Positions 26,086 through 37,482 of a DNA stretch of 64,000 bases are shown one piece after another. Position 1 is the stretch's first letter. Each line of letters opens with the position of its first letter. A model generated the notes under the pieces. The model searched no databases. It worked only from the letters and a program-made list of their open reading frames with translations, and was not told the origin of the DNA. Source of the DNA: Inonotus obliquus (taxonomy: Eukaryota; Basidiomycota; Agaricomycetes; Hymenochaetales; Hymenochaetaceae); assembly GCA_032164295.1 (NCBI GenBank), contig JAJHTX010000003.1, positions 1,984,001 through 2,048,000 on the forward strand. Reading direction: 5' to 3'. The position numbers were made by a program, and so were the translations under genes.

Positions 26086-29000
26086 ATGTCCAGCTTTGAT
26101 AAGACAGTCAAGCTAGCATGTAAGCCCAAGGCTGCTCCTCCAAAGGCAAAGGTATGCGTACTCTCTAGCTTGTACCAGCATCAATTACTCATCTTTTGCC
26201 CACCAGTACATCGACCCAATCATTGCCGCAACGTACTCGGAGGATGGTGCGGTTCATGATGTATGCAGAGCACTCTCCATTCGGCTCAGGGAGCCGAATA
26301 CTATTGTGCGTCTAGTGTTCAGCATAGAGACAACATATGTTTTCTCACCGTTTTTGATGGCAGATTGTCTTCAAGGCCCTCATTGTTCTACACACGATGA
26401 TTCGTAATGGTGCCACGGACAACGTCTTGTCCTATCTCGCATCCGACGAAGTTCTTCGCCTGAAAGGTGTCTCTGCTGGACACTGGGATGGTGCGTACTT
26501 TATGCCGCCTCTCATCGTCTGCTCTGACCGTTATGCGACCGCATCAAGGCTATGATACCCCAAAGAATTTACAGAATTACGCTATATATCTTGACACGAG
26601 AATCCGTACATATAAAGATCTAAAACACGATCCCGTAAGGGTACAGAGCGAATCAAACCGTGATGCACGCGTCGAGAATGCGTTGGAGAGGAACGGCACC
26701 ATAAAACCGTCCAATAGCGCCTCCAATGGGCCTCAAAGGAGCAAGACGATAATGGGCCGAAAACTGCGTTCGATGACAGTTGAGAAGGGCTTACTGAGGG
26801 AGACAAAGGCCGTGCAGCGAACAATTAATGAGCTGGTAGAATGTCGCGTATGTGTTCCTCTGATTCCGCCACTTCTTTCTGTCTAAGTGACTTTTTCCAA
26901 GTTTTACTTTGACAACTTGGAAGATGAACTCAACGTCACGGCACTTCGTATGCTTGTCAAGGATTTGTTGATTCTCTTTCAAGCCGTGAATGAGGGTGTC
27001 ATCAATGTGCTAGAGCATTACTTTGAAATGTCACACGTTGACGCGGAGTCGGCCCTGAATATCTACCGGAACTTTTGCAAGCAGACGGAGAAGGTGGTGG
27101 AGTATCTCGGAATAGCGCGAAAACTGCAAAACCTGCTCAATGTTCCTGTCCCAAATCTCAAGCATGTGAGTAGTTCATACACCAACTATATTTCCTGTTT
27201 CTTACATAGCTACGTCTACGCACCTTTATAGGCGCCGGTCTCGCTCGTTGCAGCCCTTGAAGAGTACCTGAATGATCCGAACTTTGAGCAAAACCGTATA
27301 GAATATAAAACTACAAAGGCGCTTGCGGACAAGAACGAAAGGGAAGGCAGGAAAGCGCCAAATGGTGCTGCTAATAAAGAGAAGCGTCAGTCACAATCAT
27401 GATTTCCGATTTCCGTGGTATACGATTCTGATACATTCCTCTTTACAGCCGCACCCAATGGTGTCGCAGCCCCTGCATCACCCAGCGCTGAAGCCAGTTC
27501 ATCTTCCTCAAATCCCCCCAAACCCGAAAACAAGGCCCTGGTTGACTTCTTCTCTTCTATTGAGGAAGAGCAGACTTCCATGTTTGCGTCTAAGCCTAAT
27601 GGGCGAGTTTCTATATTTAAGTTCGCGGTCTTTGTCACGTGCTCATGGTAATTTCATTAGCCAACTTCAGCAGCAGCTGCAGCAGATGCAATTGCAAATG
27701 CAGCAACAGGCTATCCATAATCCGTTTGCCATGCGGCAGTCGATGATGATGACCGGGGCTTTTCCTCAACAGCAGCAGACAATGCCATTTGGTCAACCTC
27801 AACCAACAGGTTTAATGCCGCAGCAGCAGACGGGCTTCCCTGGAATGCCTTTCCAACAACCTCAAACTACTGGATTTCCACAGGGACAACATCCATCCTT
27901 CTCTTCATTTTTGCACCCCCAACCAACAGGCTTCTTGCAGCCTCAGACGACGGGTGCTAATCCATTCCGTCAAAGTATGCTAATGCCACAGTCGACTGGT
28001 ATGCCTGCTTTCGGTATTGGAGCTGGCCCTGGCCCGAGCGGTAACGCTCTTCAGTCCCCCAATTCTCCCTTTTCTGTCCAACAACCCTACGGGCAGCCAC
28101 ACAATGTACCGAATTCTGCTTTTGGGCCGATGCCTATACAGAGCGTGACAAGCAGTCCGCCTAGCACAACAAACGTCACGAATGCTCAGCAGTTGCCCCA
28201 ACGACCGGCTTCGACACCGTTGACCACAATGGCAAAACCCTATGAAACAGTTAAGCCGGTGGTCTCACATCAGACTGGTTCTAGGAATCCTTTCGGAGTC
28301 CCTCAAGAACCGGCTCCACCGGTCCCTAAACCTCCAACCCTCCAACAGCTGGCGTCGGGGCTCTTTGATAGGGGTGCCATTCAGCAGACAGTTCAACCTC
28401 AATCGTCTCAACAGAGCGCGCCCCCCGGCAGTACAATCTTCCAAGCACCTTCGACGAACTCAACGGATGCAACGGGCATGGCCAACGTCGCTTCGTCATT
28501 CTCATTCAATAAGAACTGGTCGCTTGATGCTAACAAGCCAGCTAGTGATATGCCTGGCTCGCCTTCGTTAACATCGCAATTTACTTCGACGTCAGCATTC
28601 TCTAGTCAGCCAACTGGAACAACCAGCGCAACCTCTGCGTTTTCTGGTCTGTCTGGATCCAGCTCTCCGCCATTGCGACCTCAGACGACAGGGTTTGCAG
28701 GTCTAAAGCCCTTCAAGCCGACTTCATCGTTCGGTGCATCTTTGCTTGAATCCTTGCCACCGATTCCTGAACCATCAACAACCCCGGATAAGCCGGCGAC
28801 CCAACCCACGGGTACAGGCTTGAACCCAGGAGGTCTGGCCTCTACATCGTCACCTTCGCAGCCATTCTCTATGTCAACGACGAACGGCCCGGCATTCGGT
28901 GCCTTCGGGTTGTCATCTACTCCGACATCGAACTCCACGGCGGCTCCTTCATCTGGCGGTCTGTCTTTCACAGCGACGGGTTTGGGTGCGTCTTCAGGAC

Positions 29001-29314
29001 TCGGGCCCTTGAATGCTCAACCAACAGGACTTGGAGGGCTTGGTGGTAGTGGATCAGCATTTGGCTCAACCTTGGGCGCTGGTTTGCGTCCACAGATGAC
29101 CGGTTCAGGCGTCGCGAATCCTTTCCGAGCGTCGATGTTAAATCCATCGATTAATCCGCTGAGCGGAAGCATGTCTCCTTTACCAACTTCGCAGTTCACC
29201 TCAAACCTAGGTCCGAACTTAGCCAATACCCCTTCGTTTGGTGCCAATCTCTTCCAGAACACCGCGGGAGATGCTTCAAAGCAGCAGCAGAACGGCGTCG
29301 CGTCCCTAATTTAG
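26086..29314 (+). CDS. YAP1801/YAP1802-like: AP180/YAP180-type clathrin adaptor with ANTH domain
   Basis: Starts MSSFDKTVKLACKPKA at 26086; seven or eight exons. The ANTH domain fills the first ~300 residues. The PIP2-binding pattern (K, nine residues, KxKY) is present as KLACKPKAAPPKAKY. FKALIVLHTMIRNGATDN, DTRIRTYKDLKHD, LVKDLLILFQAVNEGVINVL and NIYRNFCKQTEKVVEYLG follow. The C-terminal half is a long Gln/Pro/Thr/Gly-rich tail. It holds four NPF motifs (HNPF, ANPF, RNPF, ANPF), which bind EH-domain proteins, and many QxTG repeats. Yeast Yap1801/1802 link clathrin and cargo to PIP2 membranes during endocytosis. The junction near 27600-27660 is unusual: the best in-frame solution uses a GC-AG intron after KPNG, otherwise a frame change is needed. 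The stop is at 29312-29314. Confidence 0.92.
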
Positions 29315-29615
29315 TTGTTGACATTCTCTTTAGCATCTTACTCTTCTCTCTTTGGATTGTGTATTTCATACTTCTACTAGTTGATCAGAGTCGTCGCTCT
29401 TTTCGGTTTATTCACTTTCCTAATTTACACTTCCTTCTGAGTTTCATTCATTCTGTACTCATACTGCACTCACGACTCTTAGCTATATTCATCATTATCT
29501 TTTCCTGCCTTTGCTCGCAAACATGCTTTTTTATGTCGTTGCTTCAGCACAGGCTAAGTTATAAGCATGTGGTAATCGGATTCAATATTAACCTTTGTTG
29601 AGGTGGACTCTTTTT

Positions 29616-29623
29616 TATATAAG
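29616..29623 (+). promoter_or_regulatory. Candidate TATA box upstream of PRO2
   Basis: TATATAAG lies about 150 bp before the PRO2 ATG at 29770, within the 455 bp between AP180 and PRO2. The rest of this gap is T-rich and probably serves as AP180 3' UTR and PRO2 promoter. Confidence 0.4.
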
Positions 29624-29769
29624 TGTCGATCACCGTCGATCTTCACCGATCAAACGGACGGAAAAGGTTTCCGGCAGCAATCGGGCCATCCGCTAAAAAA
29701 AAGACGAAGTTCAACTTGGATCATAACATCACCTCCAGCGGAAAGACAAGAAAAAAGCACACATTAGAT

Positions 29770-31342
29770 ATGAGCGAAGAAAATGCGACTAGAATCGCAA
29801 AGGCCTCTAAGGCAGCTTTCGAGGCCTCCCAACTCATCGACGCATCTGAACGAGTCAAGGCGTTGCAATTCATCAAGAGCGAGCTTGAAGCCCTAAGAGA
29901 AGATATCCAGAAGGCTAACAAAGAGGATTTGGAGGTGCTGTACACCATCTCTTCTTACACCAACTCACATCGCTGACCGGATTACACCTTATTGTACGCA
30001 TATAGGCAGCAAACCATGAAGTTGAAGCAGGCCGGCTCTCATCTTCCCTCGTCAAGCGGTTAGATCTATTTAAAGGAGACAAATGGGACGCTATGCTCCA
30101 GGGTATTCTGGACGTCGCAACTCTGCCTGATCCCTCTGGCAACGTATCGTACGCATCTGAGCTAGATGACGATCTCGAACTCTATCGCATTTCGTGTCCC
30201 ATTGGCGTACTTCTTGTCATATTCGAAGCTCGTCCTGAAGTTGTAGTGAATATTGCTGCCCTTGCGATAAAATCCGGTCAGTCTCACATCTCAGAGTTCT
30301 GTATATCGGAGGATATTGACTATATGCATACTAATAGGAAACGCCGCAATACTCAAAGGTGGTAAAGAATCCACGCACACAGCTCTCCTCCTCTCCAACG
30401 CAATCCGAAAAGCACTCTCCAAAACTCAGCTTCCACAGGACTACATCCAAACCATTCAAACCCGGGAAGAGGTATCATCTTTACTATCCCAAGACCGTCA
30501 CATCGATTTGGTTATTCCAAGAGGGAGTAATAGCTTGGTCAGACATATTCAGAACAATACGAGAATACCTGTTATGGGTCATGCAGATGGGTTGTGTACG
30601 GTCTACCTGGATGAGAGCGCGGATGAGGACAAGGCAATTAGGATTGTGCTTGATTCAAAGGTCGGGATTGCTTATTCTCTACCTCTACTCGAGAAAAAGA
30701 CTCACACGGAGATGTTACAATTTCCAGACGGACTATCCAGCAGCATGTAATGCAGCCGAAACACTCGTCATACATGAATCCCTCTTACAGACACTTTGGC
30801 CGAAAGTCGCAAAAGCTCTTCTTAACGCAGGCGTTGAACTCCTCTGCGACGAACCTTCACTCTCCTCTCTCGCTTCCTCCTCTCTTCCACCGCAATTCGC
30901 CAATCTAATCAAGCCCTCCGCACCCGATTCCTACTCGACCGAACATTTATCTCTCACCCTCTCAGCAATCACCCTCCCTTCCCTCCAAGCCGCAATATCC
31001 CACATTAACTCCCACTCCTCCCACCACACCGACACAATCGTAACCGAAACACCTCTCCACGCCTCACAATTCTGTATGGGAGTCGACTCTGCTGGGACAT
31101 ATGTCAACGCTTCCACACGTTTCGCTGATGGTTATAGATATGGTTTTGGAACAGAAGTCGGGATTAGTACAGGGAGGATTCATGCGAGAGGACCTGTGGG
31201 GTTAGAAGGATTGAGTACCTATAAGTATGTTCTGAGGAGTAAGAGTGAGAAGGGGCATATTGCGGGAGAGTTTGGGACGGGTGAGGGGAAGAAGAGATTT
31301 AAACATGAAAGAATTTCAGCTTCTAAGCTTCCAGCTTTCTAA
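29770..31342 (+). CDS. PRO2: Gamma-glutamyl phosphate reductase (proline synthesis, second step)
   Basis: Four exons keep phase: 29770-29934, 30006-30276, 30338-30660 and 30728-31342. They give 457 residues, close to the usual ~450-460 of this family. The enzyme reduces gamma-glutamyl phosphate to glutamate-5-semialdehyde with NADPH in the cytosol. Visible family blocks: LYRISCPIGVLLVIFEARPE, NIAALAIKSGNAAILKGGKE, HIDLVIPRGSNSLVRHIQ, IPVMGHADGLCTVYLD, the active-site cysteine in TDYPAACNAAETLVIHE, and the C-terminal GFGTEVGISTGRIHARGPVG. The upstream frame is open to 29623 without an ATG at that end, so the ATG at 29770 (MSEENATRIAKASKAAFEAS) is the natural start. Convergent with the histone chaperone gene, 176 bp between stops. 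Confidence 0.96.
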
Positions 31343-31518
31343 AGTTCGAAATCAAGATAAATATACTTCTATTGCCAGGTTCCAATTGGTTCGGTTGGTT
31401 TGGAGAACGCACAACAAAAGTCATATAACGGGACATCCTTGTAATAAAGATAGGTAAATATCCAGAGGGCAGTAGTGGCCATGCACGTATCATCCAACGC
31501 AAGAAACGCTACTAAAGT

Positions 31519-33125
31519 CTATTGTGTCGCCCCATCGTCCTCGACTTTCGCCTTCTTCACCTCACCCACCTGACTCAGGCCCTCATCATCCGCCTTCCTC
31601 TTCCCATTCACCTCTGCATCCCCATTCGGTGCCGTCGTCTTTTTCTTCTTCCTAACCATCTGATTCAAATCATTCACCACGACTGGTTTGGACGGATCAC
31701 CAGGTTTAATCCCTGCGTTTAGTTCCTCGTCGAGAGCCTTTGCGGCTAGAGCTGGAGCATTTGTGAATTCGCCTCCCGGGCTCGTTTTCAATTCATCAAC
31801 CTGTTGTCACTCAGTACATCTTAATAAGAAAGGCAAGAGTGTAACAACGGACCTTCAATGCAAGGTCTTCCTTCAACCCCTCTAGCTCCTTAATCTCCCC
31901 CTCAATCTGCGTCTTACTCATATTTTGCACAAGTTCCTCCTGTGCCACTCTCACAGGTGCAGGTACCGTGGCCTTCCCCTTCCCCTTCACGTCCACCTTC
32001 TCAGCTTGATGAGCACGTTCCGGTACCGGTACCGGTGGCAGTTGCCCACTCAATCCATTCCTCAGCTCTGCAAGCCGAGTCTCAACGCTCTCAAGAGCCT
32101 TTTCCGCGTGTTCAATGGCCTGTGCGAGTTTTCCGGAAGTCAAGTCCAACACCATGCTGAGTTTGTAATGCGCCTCTGCGAGTTGACGTGATGATATTGG
32201 AAGAAGCTCGGATTTGAGAGCAAGACCTGCTTCATAGTCTGGGATTGCAAGGTCAAATTTTTCTATAAATTTCGGAGTCAGTAACAATATACCACCAGGC
32301 GTGACTGATCCCCACCTGTCTCTAAAGAGACGTCTCCTAGAGTGATATATGTGTCCGCAAGCTTTAGCTTGACCGCATCATCCTCATCCTTCCTCTTCTC
32401 ATACAACGCACGCGCAAGGTCAAGAACTTCCCATGCGGCATTGAAGTCATCCTCCGGTTCACCTTCATCATCGCCCTCTTCTTCCTCAGCCTCACGTCGC
32501 TCCTTCTCCTCGGCTTCAACAACAGCATTTGCTTCCGCAAACAGGTCAACAGCAGTATCCTCCGCTTCTTCTTCCGCATCTCCGGAGAACGAGATAAAGG
32601 GTTTGGACCCTCCTGCATCTTATAGTAGAATGGAAACGCGTTAAAACGCGCTCGGTGGCTTCCTGAACACTATCCCGAAACTCGCTTACCGTTTTCGGAA
32701 GCCTCCTCCTTCAACAACGCATCCTCCGCCTGTTCTTTACCCAGGACACCGCTCTGACTAATGGCATTCTCTAACAATGCCTTCCCATACGAGAAGTACA
32801 AGTCCGCTGCTTCCGGTGCACCGTCACCATATTTCTGCACCCTAATCAAAGAGACACGGTGATTAGCTCCCTGTGGCGCACTGAAGCACTCGAATTGAAG
32901 GGTATATACATGAATTCTAGAGCTGTAGCATAGTGGTCGACCGCCTCCTCATATTTCCGAAGTGCAAAGGCGCGTTTCGCCTTGTCGACGTGTTCCTCGA
33001 TGCTCGGGGAACTTGACCCGGTGCTCTCTTGAGCCTCTGGTTTGGTTGTTGAGCTAGAGCAGGATGAGTGAGTAATCTAGATGTCAGCTTTCGCAAGCTA
33101 TTGAAGAGATGGCTCACTCAGACAT
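31519..33125 (-). CDS. NASP/Sim3/Hif1-type histone chaperone (SHNi-TPR)
   Basis: The first coding exon is only 8 nt (33125-33118, ATGTCTGA). The next starts at 33053 and reads SIEEHVDKAKRAFALRKYEE, the first TPR helix pair. The following exon has ADLYFSYGKALLENAISQSG, then a long acidic insertion (EEEDVLF-like, rich in Asp/Glu, around 32470-32600) that interrupts TPR2. This is the defining SHNi-TPR feature. AWEVLDLARALYEKRKD and DTYITLGDVSLETEKFDLAI form the third TPR; QLAEAHYKLSMVLDLTSGKL and QAIEHAEKALESVETRLAEL form the fourth. A coiled segment and a basic tail (VRKKKKT; NGKRKADDEG) follow to the stop at 31519. The family escorts H3-H4 or CENP-A to chromatin in the nucleus. Which yeast orthologue (Hif1 or Sim3) cannot be told from the sequence alone. 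Confidence 0.88.
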
Positions 33126-33520
33126 GTCAATTGATGTAAGTTGAGAGAGTGGTATGAGTGGGGAGTGAAAGGCAAACCACAACTTGGAGGACGCGTCGGA
33201 AACGCGCCCATTAGCCGATCCTTCAGTGTTCGGTTCTCACGGTCATGTAGGGATTGCCGATCTTCCTTTGTCATAATTCACAAACAAAACTTACACAGAA
33301 CCAGCTTCGCTCTCAGTACTTTTTTCCCTTCTTATAGAATTAGAGCCCAGGTTATCTATTTTCTTTTCCGGCCTTCTTTCTTTATTCATTTCACTGGAAA
33401 CCCAGGTTTATAACATGAGGCGCCCCTCGGTAAAAATAGTTTGGGGTACAATCACTGTAGATTCATTCTTCTCACCTCCTGCAGTCCCGATAAGACGTTC
33501 GACATGCATATGACTCTCTG
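33126..33520. other. Upstream region of the histone chaperone gene
   Basis: About 400 bp without a supportable gene. Contains T-rich stretches around 33300-33400. Probably the promoter of the minus-strand chaperone gene. Confidence 0.35.
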
Positions 33521-33523
33521 AAG

Positions 33524-35420
33524 CTACGCCAGCCGTTCAAGAGCTGGAGTGTCACCTGAATTCCTCGGGAATTCCTCCTCCGCTTCATCAGCCACCCACT
33601 CTCCGGTGCGTGCGCGCTTCAGATTTTGGGCGGAAGCCTGCTCTCGTCGTCTCTTAGCCGCTTGGCCTTTTCCTGATAACTCACCCACGATGAAGGGACC
33701 GGCAGCACTCGCACCCTCGTCCAAGCTTCCCCACACAGACCTTCTTCAATGCAATGCACCTCTTGCACCGATCGTCGTACCGAACCACCCTCTCATGGAC
33801 TGGTTCCAGATTTAAGTCTGGTTCAGAAGCCTCGCCATTGTTGTTGACGTTGTTGCTGTCACTTACTGTGGGATCTGAGGAAGTTCCTTTCTTGACGAGC
33901 CGTTTGCAGACTATCTCTGCTTATTTCGACGAATTTGCCACCATCATTATTGTTATTGCCGCCTTTCCTGTCGCCAGTGGAAGGCTCGACCGGAATCTCT
34001 GGGGCGCTTTCTTGGGCAGATGTCACATTCTTTTTCGATCTAACGCCGTCTACCATCGTCGTCTCCTGAGCTTTGTTACCGCTGATTCGACTTTGAAGGG
34101 CCTGAAGGAAGCGTCCAGACGTTCAAAAGTCCGGTTCTTCACCCACGACTTCAGGAAGCAAAGATCGGCGTCTTGAATCACTGCCCTTAAGCGATTTCAT
34201 GAGCAACTTCATGGTTACGTCTTTCGCGTCGGCCAGCTTAGCGAGATGCTCAAGAACACTACCGCAAGACCATAGATCTGCCCTTATAGGGCTGAACGCG
34301 CGCAACGGCTTGTTATCGTGGTAATCGACTTCTGGAGCGCTCCACTCCGGAGTTCCGCAGAAATTTCGACCATCTCATCCACATCTTTGCACTGCATGGA
34401 AATGTCGAAGTCACTGATGTAAAGATGCCCCGACTTGAAACTGTAGACCAGATTGTCTGGTTTGATGTTTTAGTGTCCTATCTTCTGCCTATGGAGGAAG
34501 GCCACGCCTTCGACTAGCTCGCGGCTCAATCGAACGGAGTCGGAGTTGAGGGGACCCTCCAGTAAACGTCTGAAGATAGGGGATCTCGCTTGGAAGAATA
34601 ATCAATGATCCTAAACTCGACTATACTGTATCGAGGGGAATGACATGGTTGTGCGGAGACTTTAGAGACGATAACTCATATGTACAATGATACGGACAGC
34701 AACTCACAATGTACATTCCGCGCCATCAACCTGGTCTACCCTATATCTCTCGATGCTCCCGAGCACAATGCTGTGCGCTCGGCTCTGTCAATTCTCCCGG
34801 TGGTCGACAGGCTTGGAAAAAAGCAAAGGCACTTGAGAATAAGACGAATATTTATTATTCAGAGATAACAAATGCGCGTATCGTATCTCTTCTACAAAGT
34901 AATGAAAGATCTCAAGGTGTGAGCCCGCATAAGGAAGCCCATCGTTTGCACTACTCAAGAACTCGTTGAGGATCATGGTGTTTCTGTCATCAGTATTGAT
35001 TCTTGAACACCGCAAAGGCTATAAAGTTAGTCAGTGACCGGTGAATCAATGCCTTCTTTTCTAAAAGATACCATTGTTGTCCGTCCGGGAGTCGGACACG
35101 TCTCAGTTTATACACGATAATCTTGACAAATACATATAGGGAGGTCGGAGTTCGAAGTGTCGATCAAAACCATTAAAGTTGGACGATAGAATACCAATTC
35201 ACGGTTGAAATTTGACCAAGATAAACAGTAGCTTTCAAAACTGAAGAATGCCATGAGTTCAGAATATGATGGACGGAGTCGAGAACTCACGTGAATCGGT
35301 AACGGCGACGAGTCAACGACATCTGGCGTTCCGCTCCCTTCAGGTGAGGCCCATTCGGGACGGGAAATATCGTCTCAGACCAAAGAGGCATCTCCGAGTC
35401 CTCCTCCTCTCACTCTGATT
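33524..35420 (-). pseudogene. Decayed protein kinase gene
   Basis: Kinase motifs are clear but broken across frames. Reading leftwards from ~34560: SRELVEGVAFLHRQKIGH, a stop codon (TAA), NIKPDNLVYSFKSGHLYISD, then FDISMQCKDVDEMVE. The next block, FCGTPEWSAPEVDYHDNKP, is in a different frame, so there is a frameshift between ~34340 and 34370. It continues as LRAFSPIRADLWSCGSVLEH (C-lobe). The stop sits in the catalytic loop itself (HxDIKPxN region). Weaker N-lobe traces lie to the right (LRRVRLPDGQQWYLLE-like near 35070; TDDRNTMILNEFLSS near 34990). A basic tail (AKRRREQASAQNLKRARTGE) lies at 33540-33700. This type of kinase is common in mushroom genomes. With a nonsense codon and a frameshift I call it a pseudogene. 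Confidence 0.75.
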
Positions 35421-36027
35421 TTCACGAAGCCACTTCATGAACTTTCTATAGTTCCCCTACGTGATCAGCTGCAGCTCCAGTCTTCAAGCTCCACGGACAC
35501 CTCCCCGCACTGCAGAAGCGCACAAGTACGGCAGAACGATGGATTTTATTTGTACGAAGATGAAAACCTGACCTGGATTAGGTGAAATTTCTGTGATCCA
35601 ATGACTTCTTGAAAATAGTCACGAATTCACCATCACCATCGTTGTGGAATTCGCTGTAATTCGCGTCCGGATTCAATCATGGAAAAACTTGTGTTTAACT
35701 TTAACTGGGGACGAGGTTAACAAGACGGCGGACTCTCACCTCTAATAGCGTCTACATTTGAGTTGATTTTGTTATTAGGGGGGAAAGATTCGCCGGACCG
35801 TTTTACTATTATTATTAGACGTGTGTATTATTACATGATGAGATGGGGCTAAATGTATATAGACTCCGTCTAAAAGTAGTGCAGAGTAATAGTTCATAGG
35901 CACAATAGCGCACAACACGATGCCAAAGGGACATACAAACAAGCCCAGTCGTCGAGAAAGTGTAAGGGCACAAATGCAACCACATGGTAGGAGGGATCCT
36001 AGACAAAAATCTCGAAAAGAAGTCGCT
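35421..36027. other. Intergenic region, nothing recognised
   Basis: About 600 bp, partly AT-rich (35750-35900). The few open frames are short and without family motifs. Confidence 0.35.
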
Positions 36028-37482
36028 TTAAATGATGTGCAACATCGTTGGCTGCATGCCCAACTTATCGAAACTCGTCGGGAACATCGGGCAAGCAAGA
36101 TCCTTACTTCGGATTTTTGAGAGTAAACCTGGTAACAACGTGCCAGATATACTTTTTTGCGGTGGAGCTGACATCGGCCGGGGCTGTCTCAGCGGTTTCG
36201 GCACCAGCGGCGAGGACACGGCTGGAGCATATCCTTGCGAGGGCGAGCGAGCTCGAGGGGACGATGGTACCGTCTTTGCAAATTTAGCAATGCCCGGAGA
36301 AGGAGGCAAAGTAATACTCGTCAATATCCGCAACCCAACAATTTCGTCCGTGGCCTTAGTCGTACGCTCCTCACCAACAGTCTCCTGAATGTTATCAAGA
36401 TGCCTCCCGGAAGAGAAGCTTGCAGGAAAAATGGGTGTGATGTGCAGCGCGGCATCCTTCGCAGAAAGCCGGCGTTTCTCTTCATCTTCAAATTCCGGGT
36501 CAACGTCGAGCTCCGGTGGCACGCCAAGCATACCCTTGATGCGCTCCCACAGGACCTCGCTTTTCGGCAAGACAAATAGCCTCAACGCGCGCACCCATTC
36601 CTCATCCTCGATCTCTTCCCGTGAGATTTGCGTCAGCCACGTTGTGAAATCCTCAAAAGTCCAAGATCCGACCGTCGCTGCCAACTCAGCCGAAGTTCGC
36701 GGGTAGAACATTTCATTGGATGCCGGAAGCATACGCGCGAACAGGACCATCAATTTCTTGTTGTCGGACCTTGTCATAAGCTCTAGAACTTCGGTGGGTC
36801 GATCAAGGAATGGGAGATAAATTTCCTCGGTAAGCGGCATAAACAGGCTTGATGGTGGGTACTCGGTGGGTAGTACGTTTACGGAAGGCCTTGAGGAAAC
36901 CATCGCAAGATTTTGAAGCTGAGCGGGCGCCATCCTCTCGAACGATGGCAGCATTGGAAAGGGGGAGGATGTCGCTCTGACGTGCCTTGGAGCCGACACC
37001 AATGACCGAGAGCGTTGCACAGAAGCAAATGATGTAGACGCGAATGACACGCGTGAGGGACTGGCGGGCTTCTGCGATACAGTACGAGTAATTTTGGTCG
37101 GAGAAGTCGGTGTAGAAAATGACGCCGACGGTAACGAGAGTCGCGTCGGTTCCACTGGATGCATTCCTGATGCGCGTTCAACGGTCTGCCTACGCTGCAA
37201 CTTCTTCGGGCCATTCTCTAGTCCTCCCTCATCTACCTTGGGTTGTGGCACGCGCACAATGGTGAGTTTGGTGATCGTAGTTCGCGCAGGTCGCGCCGTT
37301 CGGGTGGCATGAGGGTCAGGCGCCGACGCTGAACCACTTTTTGCTGAAAGTTGCTTCCCGCTAGTGGAAGACGCAGGACGGTTCGCCGTGGAGCGAGCGC
37401 GTCTGGGGATAGGTTTTGCAAGAATGAAGTGTGAGGTGGTAGACATTTCTGAGTTGAAAGAGGATGTTAATTGGGAAGGCAT
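36028..37482 (-). CDS. Unknown protein with disordered N-terminus and a helical domain
   Basis: A single uninterrupted frame of 484 codons, unusual in this intron-rich window. Residues 1-200 are basic and Ser/Thr/Pro-rich (ILAKPIPRRARSTANRP; SPTKITRTVSQKPASPSRVS). Residues ~210-350 look folded and helical: SLFMPLTEEIYLPFLDRPTE, DNKKLMVLFARMLPASNEMF, SWTFEDFTTWLTQISREEIE and ALRLFVLPKSEVLWERIKGM. The C-terminus is again Pro/Ser-rich with a TLLPGLLSKIRSKDL segment. I do not recognise the family. A second in-frame ATG (MSTTSHFIL, 37446) could be the true start. Codon-level coherence over 1.45 kb and the alternation of folded and disordered parts support a real gene. Confidence 0.7.
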   Translation of the reverse strand: MPSQLTSSFNSEMSTTSHFILAKPIPRRARSTANRPASSTSGKQLSAKSGSASAPDPHATRTARPARTTITKLTIVRVPQPKVDEGGLENGPKKLQRRQTVERASGMHPVEPTRLSLPSASFSTPTSPTKITRTVSQKPASPSRVSFASTSFASVQRSRSLVSAPRHVRATSSPFPMLPSFERMAPAQLQNLAMVSSRPSVNVLPTEYPPSSLFMPLTEEIYLPFLDRPTEVLELMTRSDNKKLMVLFARMLPASNEMFYPRTSAELAATVGSWTFEDFTTWLTQISREEIEDEEWVRALRLFVLPKSEVLWERIKGMLGVPPELDVDPEFEDEEKRRLSAKDAALHITPIFPASFSSGRHLDNIQETVGEERTTKATDEIVGLRILTSITLPPSPGIAKFAKTVPSSPRARSPSQGYAPAVSSPLVPKPLRQPRPMSAPPQKSISGTLLPGLLSKIRSKDLACPMFPTSFDKLGMQPTMLHII

